Counted from the first letter of the stretch, positions 15,506-24,383 are shown. The stretch: 64,000 bases of DNA from Phycisphaeraceae bacterium (GCA_029260655.1 JAJDCU010000073.1:1-64000); one strand, 5' to 3'. A program made the numbers and translations. Notes: a model not told the origin generated them from the letters alone.

Positions 15506-15622
15506 GCACCTGAGACGGATTGCTGATATAGGACCGCCCAGGCAGGGCCAAAGTTTAGGCCGACACGGCTGTTACCGCCAGCGTGCGGGCAGGCGGGGTC
15601 AGGGTGACTATATTAAGGTCTC

Positions 15623-16756
15623 ATGCCCGAGACCGAGTTGCCATCTCGAGGAAGGGCTGGGGATCAGCCCGTGCCCCAGCGTGTCCTGATCGTCCGCCCG
15701 ACCGCGTTGGGCGATGTGGCGCGGACGGTCCCGGTGTTGGCGACCCTCCGCCGGGCCCTGCCTAAGGCACACATCGACTGGCTGGTTGCCAAGGCCTTTT
15801 CGCATGTCGTCCGCCACCATCCGATGCTCGATGGGGTCGTCGAGTTCGACCGCAAGCAGCTTGCGCGGTTTGGGCTTTCGCCGTCCGCCACCCGGGCCGG
15901 TTGGCGGTTTGCCCGGTTGTTGCGAGACAAGCGATACGATGCCGTGTACGACCTGCAGGGTTTGTTCCGCTCGGGCTTGTTCACCCGTTTGACCGGCGCG
16001 CCCAGGCGGGTCGGGTTCACCAACGCCCGCGAGGCCGGCTGGCTTGGGTACAACACACGCCACCGCGTCGACGCCGCCCACCACGCCGTCGACCGCATGC
16101 TCGGGCTGATGCAGGCCGACGGGTTGGATCCGGTCCACGACATGCGGCTGTACGTCGGCGAGCAGGACAAGGCCTGGCTGGACACGTTCAAGCAGGAACA
16201 CGGCATCGGCGCGGGGGGATACGCCTGCATCGCGCCGACCGCGCGGTGGGGCTGCAAGTGCTGGCCGATCGAGCGCTACGGCGAGATCGCCCGGCGGATG
16301 ATTCAAGAAAAAATCGCCGGCGACAAGCTGGTCCTGCTCGCCTCGCCGGATGAGCGAGAACAGGTCCTGCCCATCTTCGAGGCGTTGATCGGAAACGGCG
16401 CGGCGGGGGGGGACTTGCGCGATCGGGTGGTGTTCCCCGCCACCGGCGTCGGGCAGATGATGGCTATCCTCAGCCAGAGCCGGGTGCTCATCTGCAACGA
16501 CTCGGCGCCCCTTCACATCGCGGTGGGCTTTGACCGCCGGGTCGTCGCGCTGTTCGGCCCGACGGACCCGGCGCAGGTCGGGCCGTACCGGCGCGACGCT
16601 TGTGTGCTTCGTCCCCCCGGCGCCGACAAGCAGAAACACCACTACCGCAGGCATATGAACGACCAGACGTTGATCTCGCAGATCACCGTCGGGCAGGTGT
16701 GGCAGAAACTATTGGAGCAGACCCAAGGCGACCTAGCCGTGACACCGCAAGGCTAA
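15623..16756 (+). CDS. Glycosyltransferase family 9 (heptosyltransferase-like)
   Basis: The 377-residue protein is of the ADP-heptose:LPS heptosyltransferase type. Its start is 'RVLIVRPTALGDVARTVPVLATLRRALP', followed by 'YDAVYDLQGLFRSGLFT', 'ACIAPTARWGCKCWPIERYGEIA' and the donor-binding 'LICNDSAPLHIAVGFDRRVVALFGPTDPAQVGPY'. It probably adds a sugar to a cell-surface lipid or polysaccharide at the inner membrane. A GTG start near 15671 fits the family better than the ATG at 15623, since the first 16 residues are not conserved. Confidence 0.9.
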   Translation: MPETELPSRGRAGDQPVPQRVLIVRPTALGDVARTVPVLATLRRALPKAHIDWLVAKAFSHVVRHHPMLDGVVEFDRKQLARFGLSPSATRAGWRFARLLRDKRYDAVYDLQGLFRSGLFTRLTGAPRRVGFTNAREAGWLGYNTRHRVDAAHHAVDRMLGLMQADGLDPVHDMRLYVGEQDKAWLDTFKQEHGIGAGGYACIAPTARWGCKCWPIERYGEIARRMIQEKIAGDKLVLLASPDEREQVLPIFEALIGNGAAGGDLRDRVVFPATGVGQMMAILSQSRVLICNDSAPLHIAVGFDRRVVALFGPTDPAQVGPYRRDACVLRPPGADKQKHHYRRHMNDQTLISQITVGQVWQKLLEQTQGDLAVTPQG

Positions 16757-16768
16757 ACCGCACAAGCC

Positions 16769-16797
16769 CGCCGGACTGCAAGATTTGCAGTGCCGGC
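16769..16797. promoter_or_regulatory. Perfect dyad ACTGCAA-GAT-TTGCAGT
   Basis: A 17-base perfect dyad (16775-16791) flanked by CCGG on both sides lies in the 131-base spacer before the histidine kinase gene. There is no T-tract, so an operator, possibly for the Fis-type response regulator encoded next, is as likely as an RNA hairpin. Confidence 0.4.
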
Positions 16798-16887
16798 CGA
16801 TTCCCGACGATCCGTGGTATGAATGCACGCCGAGGCTTACGGGGCCCCGTGCGGTTACAATGGGTCGTGCATCATGGGGATGGCCGG

Positions 16888-18444
16888 ATGACACTTCGAA
16901 ACAGATTACTGATTACAACCACGATCGTGGTCTTGAGCCTGCTGGGTGTGACCGGTGCGTCTTTGTGGGTTGTCACCTGGATGGAGCGTAACCTGGGCCT
17001 GGTCGCCGAGGAGTACGACGAGCTTCGGTTGGTCGATCATGTGGGCAACGATCTGGCGACAGCGCGGACCCTGCTTCGGGCGGAGCACCCCGATTTTGTG
17101 ATGATTCAGGCCAAGCTTCAAGAGGCGTCTTCGCGTCTACAGGCGTTTCTCGGGATGCAGTACGAAGGCGAGAACGACCCCGACCACGAAGCGGAAGATC
17201 ACGAGGACGCCGAACGGCGGGCCGCGCACGCCATCTCACAGGCGTTGGGGCCGATCCTGGACCAGGTACGCCAAATGGCCGACCTTGCAGGTGCGGACTC
17301 TGTGGATGTCGACCCGTCGGCGGTGCTGGAGTCGGTCGAGCAGATGGATACGCACCTGAAGAAGTTGGCCGACGAAGCCAGCGCCTTGGTCTTAAGCGCC
17401 CGTGAGAAGAGCCGTACCGCACTCCGACGGGCGGTGTTCACCCTCACCGGCTTGTGTTTGATGGCGGCGCTGGTCGGGATTATCAGCGGGGTGATCCAGT
17501 ACCGCACGGTCGTCCCGCCGCTTGCACGGATACGTGACCGTGTGCGTGAGATCGCGTCGGGCAAGTTCGATCAGCGGCTTACCATCCGTGGCCGGGACGA
17601 GTTCGCCGAACTGTCTGAAGACTTCAACCGCATGGTCGCCGAGCTGGAATCCCTTTACCACAACCTCGAGGAGCGTGTCGAGGTCAAGAGCCGTCAACTC
17701 GTGCGTTCCGAACGGCTCGCCAGCGTCGGGTACCTGGCGGCGGGTGTTGCGCACGAGATCAACAACCCCCTGAGCATCATCGCTGGATACGCCGAACTGG
17801 CGCTGAAGGACTTACGCAAACAGATGCGGGAAGTCCACGACACCGAGACGATCCAGGGCCTTGAGATTATCCATGACGAGGCGTTTCGGTGTAAGCAGAT
17901 CATCGAGAAGCTTTTGTCCCTGGTCCGCAACCCCGATGTGTCGCGGTCGGTGGTGAATCTGGGTGCCGTGGCTCACGACGTCGTGACGATGGTCCGGGGG
18001 CTCAAGCAGTTCAACGGCCGTATTCTGTCGGTCGAGATCGACCCGTCACAGCCGTTGGAGGTCTTGGCGCACGAGGCCGAGATGAAGCAGGTTCTTTTGA
18101 ACCTGACGATCAACGCGATGGAAGCGGTCAATGACGGCGACGGGTGCGTCGAGATCCGCGGTTCGTTGGCCGGCGGCGAAGCCGAGTTGAGTGTGATCGA
18201 CAACGGACAGGGCATGTCGCCCCAGGCGATGACACGCGCCTTCGAGCCCTTCTACACCGACAAGCGCAGCGGCGAGCACGGCAACGGGCTTGGCCTGTCC
18301 ATCGTCCACGCCATCATCCAGGACCACGGCGGTCGGATCGAGGCGCACAGCGACGGGCCCGGGCTCGGCAGCCGGTTTACACTGCACCTGCCCGTCGTCG
18401 AGAAAGACCAGGAACACCATGGCCCAAACCAATCCGTCGCCTAA
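16888..18444 (+). CDS. Membrane sensor histidine kinase with HAMP domain
   Basis: The 518-residue kinase has a first helix at about 5-32, a periplasmic part (about 33-180) and a second helix 'AVFTLTGLCLMAALVGIISGVI' (about 180-202). A HAMP linker follows ('PPLARIRDRVREIASGKFDQRLTIRGRDEFAELSEDFNRMV'), then HisKA with 'VAHEINNPLSIIAGYAELAL' (phospho-accepting His289) and an HATPase domain ('NAMEAV', 'DNGQGM', 'GNGLGLSIVHAIIQDHGGRI'). The ATG at 16888 has a GGGGA site; longer upstream readings are not conserved. It overlaps the response regulator gene by 26 bases, so the two are translationally coupled. The ligand is unknown. Confidence 0.94.
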   Translation: MTLRNRLLITTTIVVLSLLGVTGASLWVVTWMERNLGLVAEEYDELRLVDHVGNDLATARTLLRAEHPDFVMIQAKLQEASSRLQAFLGMQYEGENDPDHEAEDHEDAERRAAHAISQALGPILDQVRQMADLAGADSVDVDPSAVLESVEQMDTHLKKLADEASALVLSAREKSRTALRRAVFTLTGLCLMAALVGIISGVIQYRTVVPPLARIRDRVREIASGKFDQRLTIRGRDEFAELSEDFNRMVAELESLYHNLEERVEVKSRQLVRSERLASVGYLAAGVAHEINNPLSIIAGYAELALKDLRKQMREVHDTETIQGLEIIHDEAFRCKQIIEKLLSLVRNPDVSRSVVNLGAVAHDVVTMVRGLKQFNGRILSVEIDPSQPLEVLAHEAEMKQVLLNLTINAMEAVNDGDGCVEIRGSLAGGEAELSVIDNGQGMSPQAMTRAFEPFYTDKRSGEHGNGLGLSIVHAIIQDHGGRIEAHSDGPGLGSRFTLHLPVVEKDQEHHGPNQSVA

Positions 18445-19036
18445 CCGGCGCGTCCTGGTCGTCGAGGATGAGCCCAAGCTCCGCGCCATGCTGCTGCGCG
18501 CCATCCCCGACATGGGCTTCGAGCCTATCGGCGCGGCCACCGGCGAGGACGCGCTTCAGAGCATGCAGGACCTGCCCGCCGCCATCGTCATACTCGACCT
18601 GAACCTCCCGGGGATCCACGGGATGGCGGTCTTTGAAAAGATCTGCGAACACTGGCCTCAAACACAGGTCATCATCATGACCGGCTACGGCGACCTCGAC
18701 GCGGCGCAGCAGTCGATCCGTCTGGGCGTCGTCGATTTCCTCACCAAGCCCTGCATGCTCGGCGACCTCGAACACGCATTAGACCGGGCATGGCGCAAAC
18801 GCCTGGACCAGCAGGATCATCCGGACATGGCGCGCCCGTCCGTCGTAGCCGCCGCGCCGAAAGATACCGAGGCCGTCGCGGACCGGCCCCAGACCCTCCA
18901 GGACGTGGAGAAGCAGCTTATCCTCAACGCGCTGGACCGCCACGACGGCAACCGCGCCGCCACCGCCAACGAGCTGGGTATCAGCGTCCGAACGCTCTAT
19001 TACCGGCTATCCCAATACGACATCGAAGAGGCGTAG
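18419..19036 (+). CDS. Response regulator with Fis-type DNA-binding domain (ActR/PrrA-like)
   Basis: The 205-residue protein has an N-terminal receiver with 'VLVVEDEPKLRAML', the phospho-acceptor Asp60 in 'VILDLNLPGIHG', 'IIMTGYGDLDAAQQSI' and 'DFLTKP'. A linker leads to a C-terminal Fis helix-turn-helix ('LILNALDRHDGNRAATANELGISVRTLYYRLSQYDI'). It lacks the AAA+ module, so it acts like ActR/RegA/PrrA rather than as a sigma-54 activator. It is the partner of the overlapping kinase gene and may also influence the ECF operon starting 139 bases downstream. Confidence 0.93.
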   Translation: MAQTNPSPNRRVLVVEDEPKLRAMLLRAIPDMGFEPIGAATGEDALQSMQDLPAAIVILDLNLPGIHGMAVFEKICEHWPQTQVIIMTGYGDLDAAQQSIRLGVVDFLTKPCMLGDLEHALDRAWRKRLDQQDHPDMARPSVVAAAPKDTEAVADRPQTLQDVEKQLILNALDRHDGNRAATANELGISVRTLYYRLSQYDIEEA

Positions 19037-19174
19037 GGCCCAAGGTATCCTGCCCGCTGTCGGGTTTGTCTTTGGCTTATCCGGGCTCCGCTGGGTTCTT
19101 CGGCAGGGAGGGCATCAGGCCGAAACTTCCCCCCCGAAGGGAGTCCCGGCCCGATTCGGCGTAAGCTGGTCAGC

Positions 19175-19747
19175 GTGCAAGGCCAACCGGGACAAGACCA
19201 TCGCAGCGACGCCGAACTGGTGGACACCGCCAACGCGGGGGGCTCACGCGGCGCCGACGCATTCGAAGCCATCTACCATCGGCACCGTAGCTGGGTCGTG
19301 AACACCGCCTACCGGTTCACCCAGGACCGTGACGCGGCACTGGACGTGATGCAGGACGTGTTCATGTACCTGCTTGGCAAGTTCCCCGGGCTTGTGCTGA
19401 CCGCGAAGCTCACCACGTTCCTCTACCCCGTGATCAAGCACACCGCCTTGCAGGCCCGCCGAAAGGCCGGCCGATTCGCCGGCTCGGATGAAGTGCTGTC
19501 CGAACTGCCCGCGCCCAGGACGCCGGGAACCGGGGCCCCGGGGGACGGCGACGACATCGAGCGGGTCCTGACCGCCTTGCCCGCCCATCAGCGCGAGGTG
19601 CTGCTGCTGCGTTTCGTCGACGGGATGACCCTCCAGGAGGCCGCGGTGGCGCTGGGGGTGCCGGTCGGGACGGTCAAATCCCGCATCCACCACGCGATCC
19701 GCTCACTTCGGGAAGACCCCGGAACAAAAAAATTCTTCGAGGTGTGA
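19175..19747 (+). CDS. ECF-type RNA polymerase sigma factor
   Basis: The 190-residue protein has sigma region 2 ('FEAIYHRHRSWVVNTAYRFTQDRDAALDVMQDVFMYLL') and region 4 ('LTALPAHQREVLLLRFVDGMTLQEAAVALGVPVGTVKSRIHHAIRSLRE'), with no regions 1.1 or 3. It starts at GTG 19175. It heads a five-gene operon encoding a membrane-anchored dockerin protein, a cohesin-like protein and two lipoproteins. This suggests an envelope-responsive regulator whose restraining partner is the next gene. Target promoters are unknown. Confidence 0.93.
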   Translation: MQGQPGQDHRSDAELVDTANAGGSRGADAFEAIYHRHRSWVVNTAYRFTQDRDAALDVMQDVFMYLLGKFPGLVLTAKLTTFLYPVIKHTALQARRKAGRFAGSDEVLSELPAPRTPGTGAPGDGDDIERVLTALPAHQREVLLLRFVDGMTLQEAAVALGVPVGTVKSRIHHAIRSLREDPGTKKFFEV

Positions 19748-19789
19748 ACTTTTCGAGGCCCCCGCGCCCTTCACCTGTTGGAGACAGCC

Positions 19790-20305
19790 ATGCCCACACG
19801 GGATGACCCCAATCCTCAGACCGACGAACCCCGCCTGCCGGACGAATTGGCCGACAGGCTGTCTGCCATGCACGACGCCCGGCTTTTTTTCCCGCCGGAC
19901 ATTGATCAGGCGGTGTTGGCAAAGGCCCGGGCACGGTTCGGTGAGATGCCTGAGGACCGCCGCCGTCCGTGGTTGCGATTTGCTGCACCCGCAGCAGCAG
20001 CGGCCATCGCGCTGGGTGTCTGGACGGTCTGGCCGTTCACTGATTCAACCGGCGGGGGGCCGGCACTTGCCGTCGCTGGGGACGCCGATCGCAGCGGATC
20101 GGTCGACATCCTCGACGCCTTCGCGATGGCCCGGTTGATAGACGCCGGCCAAACCCCGCCCGCCGACTGGGATGTGACCGGTGACGGCCAGGTGGACCGC
20201 GCCGACGTCTTGGCCGTCGCCGCTATCGCTGTGAGCCTTTCCGGGCAAGCCGATGTGACCGAGGGATACGGGGGGATCGAGGGAAGCGGGGGTGCTTCAT
20301 CATGA
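19790..20305 (+). CDS. Membrane-anchored dockerin-repeat protein, possible anti-sigma factor
   Basis: The 171-residue protein has a soluble N-terminal part (1-65) rich in charged residues and one membrane helix ('RFAAPAAAAAIALGVWTVWPF', about 65-85). An exported part holds two dockerin-type Ca-binding repeats, 'GDADRSGSVDILDAFAMARLI' and 'DVTGDGQVDRADVLAVAAIAV'. A GGAG site precedes the ATG at 19790. Its place right after an ECF sigma gene and its N-in topology suggest a one-pass anti-sigma factor, although no ZAS zinc motif (H-x3-C-x2-C) is present. It overlaps the next gene by ATGA. The dockerin identification is strong; the anti-sigma role is inference. Confidence 0.75.
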   Translation: MPTRDDPNPQTDEPRLPDELADRLSAMHDARLFFPPDIDQAVLAKARARFGEMPEDRRRPWLRFAAPAAAAAIALGVWTVWPFTDSTGGGPALAVAGDADRSGSVDILDAFAMARLIDAGQTPPADWDVTGDGQVDRADVLAVAAIAVSLSGQADVTEGYGGIEGSGGASS

Positions 20306-20754
20306 CGGGTCTGATCGCGTTCATCCTGATGTTGGCCGTGTCGTTCTCACCTGCCCCCAATGTAGCCACGGATGAGGTTGCCAGCGATTCACGGTTCACG
20401 ACCGTCGACATCTACCTCGACTCCGGCGACACACCGTTGGCGGTATATCAACTCGAATTCAAGGCGACAGCCGGTCAGGTGAAGATCGTCGGGATCGAAG
20501 GCGGGGAACACCCGGCATTCAGTGAGCCGCCGTATTACGATTCGAAGGCGATCCAGCAGCAGCGCGTCATCCTCGCATCGTTCAACACCGCCGACGCAAC
20601 CGAACTGCCCGCCGGCAAATCGCGCGTCGCCACGATTCATCTTCAGGTAGCCGGGGAAGCCAAGCCGCAGTACGCCATCGAGCTCACCGTCGCCGCGGAC
20701 GACCGGGGCGATCCGATCCAAGCCACCGCCGAGTTCCAGGAACAGACACCATGA
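20302..20754 (+). CDS. Small exported protein with cohesin-like beta fold
   Basis: The 150-residue protein has a signal peptide (MTGLIAFILMLAVSFSPAP). It then has a strand pattern like cohesin domains: 'TTVDIYLDSGDTPLAVYQLEFKATAGQVKIVGIEGGE', 'RVILASFNTADATELPAGKSRVATIHLQV'. Cohesins bind dockerins, and the gene before it encodes a dockerin, which supports the reading. The similarity is by eye and lacks a decisive motif. Start and stop codons overlap both neighbours (ATGA at 20302 and at 20751), so the genes are translationally coupled. Confidence 0.55.
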   Translation: MTGLIAFILMLAVSFSPAPNVATDEVASDSRFTTVDIYLDSGDTPLAVYQLEFKATAGQVKIVGIEGGEHPAFSEPPYYDSKAIQQQRVILASFNTADATELPAGKSRVATIHLQVAGEAKPQYAIELTVAADDRGDPIQATAEFQEQTP

Positions 20755-22877
20755 CACACCGCTTCACCCGATGGACCCCGCTATTGGCAGTTGCCCTCTG
20801 CGCGCTTGCGACGCTGATCGTGATCGGCTGTGAGTCAGGCCACTATAAGGGTGGTCCAGGCGCTTCGGGCGGAGTGCCTGTTGCGGGTTCGTACGGCTCT
20901 TCTTCTTCATTGTTCGGCGACGATGAGGATGAGCCGGTCGAGTTGGAAGAGCGCGTTTACTTCGCCCGCGAGTCGATCATGCAAGCCGCTGCGACTGACG
21001 CCGACGCCCCCGGCTCGGGTGCGATGCTCGGGCTGATGTCGACCCCCGGGTCCGATCAAATTAAGCGGGTCCCGCTGCCGTTAGCGCACACGGATGTCAA
21101 GGCTTCGATCAGCGGGTACATCTCCAGCGTATCGGTCACCCAGCAGTTTAAGAACCCCTACGACACCAAGATCGAAGCGGTCTACGTCTTCCCCCTGCCG
21201 CAGGACGCGGCGGTCAACGAGTTTGTCATGACGATCGGGGACCGGCGGATCCGCGGGATCATCCGGGAGCGCGAGGAGGCCGAGCGGCTTTACAAAGAGG
21301 CCCGCGCCCAGGGCTACCGCGCTGCGCTGATGACCCAGCAGCGAGCCAACATCTTTACGCAGAAGGTCGCCAACATCGAGCCCGGCAAGCGGATCGACGT
21401 GAGCATCCGCTATTTCAGCGCGCTTAAGTACAGCGATGGGTACCTCCGATTCGTGTTCCCGATGGTGGTCGGCCCGCGGTTTAACCCGCCCGAAACCGCC
21501 AACGGCATCGGCGCGGCGGCCCGCGGTTCGCGAGGGGCTTCGGGGCAGTCAACCGAGGTCCAGTACCTACGTCCCAGCGAGCGCAGCGGACACGACATTG
21601 CGCTATCGGTTGATATCGATGCCGGCGTGCCGATCGAAGAGCTTGTCTGCACAAGCCACGCGGTCCTTGCCTCGCCCAGCGATGACCCCGCCCCCCGGAC
21701 TACCCGCCGTCTCGTCTCGCTTGCCCCTGGAGATACGATCCCCAACAAGGACTTTGTGCTTAGGATCAAGGTCGCCGGGGGCTCGGTGAAGCCGGGCCTG
21801 CTGACACACCGGGACGAACGCGGCGGGTTCTTCTCGCTCATGCTCGTGCCCCCGGCGGAACTGGGCTCGCTGCCCCGGCACCCGATGGAGATGGTCTTCG
21901 TCTTGGATTGTTCGGGCAGCATGTCAGGCGAGCCGATCAAACAGGCCAAGGAAGCGATCAAGTACGCGCTGGGAGAACTTCGACCCGAAGACAGTTTCCA
22001 GATCATCCGTTTCTCCAACGACGCCTCAGCCCTGGGCGATGCGCCGCTGCCGGCTACGATCCAGAACATCAGGCGCGGCGAGAAGTACTTGAAGCAACTC
22101 AAAGGCCAGGGCGGCACGATGATGATCGAGGGCATCAAGGCCGCGCTGGATTTCCCACATGATGAAGAGAAGCTCCGCATCGTCTGTTTCATGACCGACG
22201 GGTACATCGGCAACGAGGCCGAGATCCTCCGGGCGGTCAGGGAACATGTCGGCGCTGCGCGGGTCTTCAGTGTCGGTGTCGGGTCATCTCCCAACCGCTA
22301 CCTGATGCAGCGGATGGCCAGCCTGGGCCGTGGCACGGCGGCGTACCTGGGCAAGGGCGACGACGGCGCGGAAGTCATGGACGCTTTCTACCGGCGAGCA
22401 AGCAGGCCGGCGATGACCGGTGTGTCGGTCGACTGGCGCGGCGCGCGTGTTTCCGATGTCTACCCAAGCGAGGCGCGTGACCTTTTTGTCGGCAGCCCGA
22501 TCATCATCACCGGTCGCTACAAGGGCGATCTGCCAGACCGCTTGACCGTCACCGGCCAAGCCGGCGGCGAGCCGGTCGAGGTAGTTGTCGAGGTGACGCC
22601 GGCCGGTCCGGACGACCGCCACGAAGCACTGGCCAGCATGTGGGCGCGTAACAGAATCGCCGACCTAGCCGACCGTCAGGCCTACGCCGGTGATGACGAC
22701 GGCGAGCTGGCCGGGCAGATCAAACACCTGGCGCTGGATTACAACCTCGTCAGCGCCTACACCGCGTTCCTCGCCGTCGACGCCAGCGAGCGGACCTCCG
22801 GCGCAGAGGGCGTCACCGTCCACGTCCCGGTCCCCGTGCCCGACGGCGTGAAGTACGAAACCACCGTCACCGAGTAA
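20751..22877 (+). CDS. VIT and von Willebrand A domain lipoprotein
   Basis: The 708-residue protein has a lipoprotein signal with the lipobox cysteine at Cys27 ('LIVIGC'). A VIT domain (about 111-243; 'YISSVSVTQQFKNPYDTKIEAVYVFPLP...YKEARAQGYRAAL') follows. Then comes a VWA domain whose MIDAS is 'DCSGSMSG' at Asp386, with 'GTMMIEGIKAAL' and 'FMTDGYIGNE'. A C-terminal region is typical of inter-alpha-trypsin inhibitor heavy-chain-like bacterial proteins. It is probably anchored to a membrane facing the periplasm and binds a partner through metal. It is the largest gene of the sigma/dockerin/cohesin operon. Confidence 0.92.
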   Translation: MTHRFTRWTPLLAVALCALATLIVIGCESGHYKGGPGASGGVPVAGSYGSSSSLFGDDEDEPVELEERVYFARESIMQAAATDADAPGSGAMLGLMSTPGSDQIKRVPLPLAHTDVKASISGYISSVSVTQQFKNPYDTKIEAVYVFPLPQDAAVNEFVMTIGDRRIRGIIREREEAERLYKEARAQGYRAALMTQQRANIFTQKVANIEPGKRIDVSIRYFSALKYSDGYLRFVFPMVVGPRFNPPETANGIGAAARGSRGASGQSTEVQYLRPSERSGHDIALSVDIDAGVPIEELVCTSHAVLASPSDDPAPRTTRRLVSLAPGDTIPNKDFVLRIKVAGGSVKPGLLTHRDERGGFFSLMLVPPAELGSLPRHPMEMVFVLDCSGSMSGEPIKQAKEAIKYALGELRPEDSFQIIRFSNDASALGDAPLPATIQNIRRGEKYLKQLKGQGGTMMIEGIKAALDFPHDEEKLRIVCFMTDGYIGNEAEILRAVREHVGAARVFSVGVGSSPNRYLMQRMASLGRGTAAYLGKGDDGAEVMDAFYRRASRPAMTGVSVDWRGARVSDVYPSEARDLFVGSPIIITGRYKGDLPDRLTVTGQAGGEPVEVVVEVTPAGPDDRHEALASMWARNRIADLADRQAYAGDDDGELAGQIKHLALDYNLVSAYTAFLAVDASERTSGAEGVTVHVPVPVPDGVKYETTVTE

Positions 22878-22945
22878 CGTGACTCACCAGGCACCCAACA
22901 GTCCACAGTAAGTCACATCAGCAACCGCTATCCGGAGAGTCCATC

Positions 22946-23725
22946 ATGCGCCTTCATCCTGCCGTTATCATCCTGCTGTTCGTGTTCGCCGCATCCATCC
23001 AGAGCGGTTGTGAAAGCTACGTCGTGCCCGGGCCGGCGGCGCAGATGCAGGCGTTTGGCGTCGTCCCCCCGGGCGAGCGCGAGCAGCTGACCGATCATCA
23101 GATCAGGCAGGAACTGAGCCGAAAACCGTTGGCGACCTTCCCGGCCAATCTCTGCGTGGCCCATGTCCAGGGCGCCAGCTATCGCAACTGGTATGGCAGG
23201 GCCTACGGCCGGGGCGCGTACAGCGTCATCACCACCCGGGAGGTGCAGACCGAAGAACACCTCAAGCGGCTCGCCGGCATGCCGATGGTTCAAGCCGTCG
23301 CGCCGATGAGCCGGATGCTCCTGCCCGCGGACCTTCACTCCGATATGGAGCTGCGCCAGGCCGCCGCGAAACTGCACACGCAGATCCTCCTTATCTATAC
23401 CTTCGACACGGACTACTACGACGAGAACAGCGCCACCCCCCTGGACGTGGTGACGCTTGGGTTCAGGTCCCACAAGAAGGTCCGCATCACCACCACCGCG
23501 TCCGCGGCGCTTCTGGATGTCCGTAACGGCTATGTGTACGGCGTGGCTGAGGCGACCGCCAGGAATGAGCAGGACACCAGCTCATGGAACAACCAGGAAA
23601 AGGCGGACGAATCCAGGCAGCGCACCGAAGCCGAGGCGTTCGACAGGCTCCTCGATGAATTGGCGACGACCTGGACGGGCATCGTTCAGACCTACGCGAC
23701 AGCGCAGCCGGATGCCGGCAGTTGA
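22946..23725 (+). CDS. Putative lipoprotein of unknown function
   Basis: The 259-residue protein has a lipoprotein signal ('VIILLFVFAASIQSGC', Cys22). The rest shows alternating strands: 'FPANLCVAHVQG', 'LHTQILLIYTFDTDYYDEN', 'KKVRITTTASAALLDVRNGYVYGVAEATA', then a C-terminal helix. Segments such as 'TASAALLDVRNGYVYGV' recall lipoproteins that test for envelope gene variants, but I do not recognise a named family. It follows the VIT/VWA gene by 68 bases in the same direction and is probably the last gene of that operon. Confidence 0.8.
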   Translation: MRLHPAVIILLFVFAASIQSGCESYVVPGPAAQMQAFGVVPPGEREQLTDHQIRQELSRKPLATFPANLCVAHVQGASYRNWYGRAYGRGAYSVITTREVQTEEHLKRLAGMPMVQAVAPMSRMLLPADLHSDMELRQAAAKLHTQILLIYTFDTDYYDENSATPLDVVTLGFRSHKKVRITTTASAALLDVRNGYVYGVAEATARNEQDTSSWNNQEKADESRQRTEAEAFDRLLDELATTWTGIVQTYATAQPDAGS

Positions 23726-23741
23726 TTGTGTGCGATCGACC

Positions 23742-24383
23742 TCACCCGCCTCGCACGCCGAAGACCGCCACGGCGCACCAGGCGTTGCCGATACGGTCGT
23801 TGAGGTCGAACCCTCGGACGGCCGGGGAGCCGGCGGGGAAGCCGCGGTCCAGGCAGCGTGCGTGCCAGGCGGCGAGGTCGTGCTCTGCAAGTTCCTGCGA
23901 TTCTGTGAACAACACCAGAAGCAGTCCGCCGTGTCGGATCGTGCCGTCGGTCCAGATCTTCTTGATGTCCTTGACGACCGGCGAGAGCAGTTCGGCCGAG
24001 TAGCGGGGGAACGGGCCGGACGTCTCGTGCTGCGCGACGGCCTTGACCTCCAGCCAGTAGGCGTCCTGCGGGTCGGCAGCCGGCTGGTCATCGAACAAAG
24101 TGCCTTTGATCAGCGGGTCGCGCAGCGGCAGGCCGTTTGGCGTGAGGACGATGTCACACCGCTGGCCCTCGCTGCGCTTGGTCTTTTGCCGATCATCGGG
24201 GTAGCGCTGCTCACGCCAGACGCCGAAGCCGTGGTCTGTCAGTGATTGTTCGATCAGCGGGTGCAGGCCCAGCTCGTCCAGCGCATCGATCCCATACACC
24301 GCCTGCTCGAGGTCATCTTCACCGGCGCGCTTCTTCAGCCCGGTTTCAACGGCGTCGGCGATGTCGGCGGTGGACCAGTGCAT
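23742..24383 (-). CDS. PD-(D/E)XK nuclease-like hypothetical protein
   Basis: The 213-residue product starts at 'MHWSTADIADAVETGLKKRAG' (ATG 24383). It has 'RCDIVLTPNG' followed by 'YWLEVKAVAQ', the Asp and Glu-x-Lys spacing of a PD-(D/E)XK active site, preceded by a possible catalytic Glu in 'FGVWREQRYPDD'. The C-terminal half includes 'GGLLLVLFTES'. It may be a DNA nuclease or a repair-type enzyme. It stands alone: no methyltransferase or helicase is near. It converges on the lipoprotein gene with a 16-base gap. Confidence 0.6.
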   Translation of the reverse strand: MHWSTADIADAVETGLKKRAGEDDLEQAVYGIDALDELGLHPLIEQSLTDHGFGVWREQRYPDDRQKTKRSEGQRCDIVLTPNGLPLRDPLIKGTLFDDQPAADPQDAYWLEVKAVAQHETSGPFPRYSAELLSPVVKDIKKIWTDGTIRHGGLLLVLFTESQELAEHDLAAWHARCLDRGFPAGSPAVRGFDLNDRIGNAWCAVAVFGVRGG

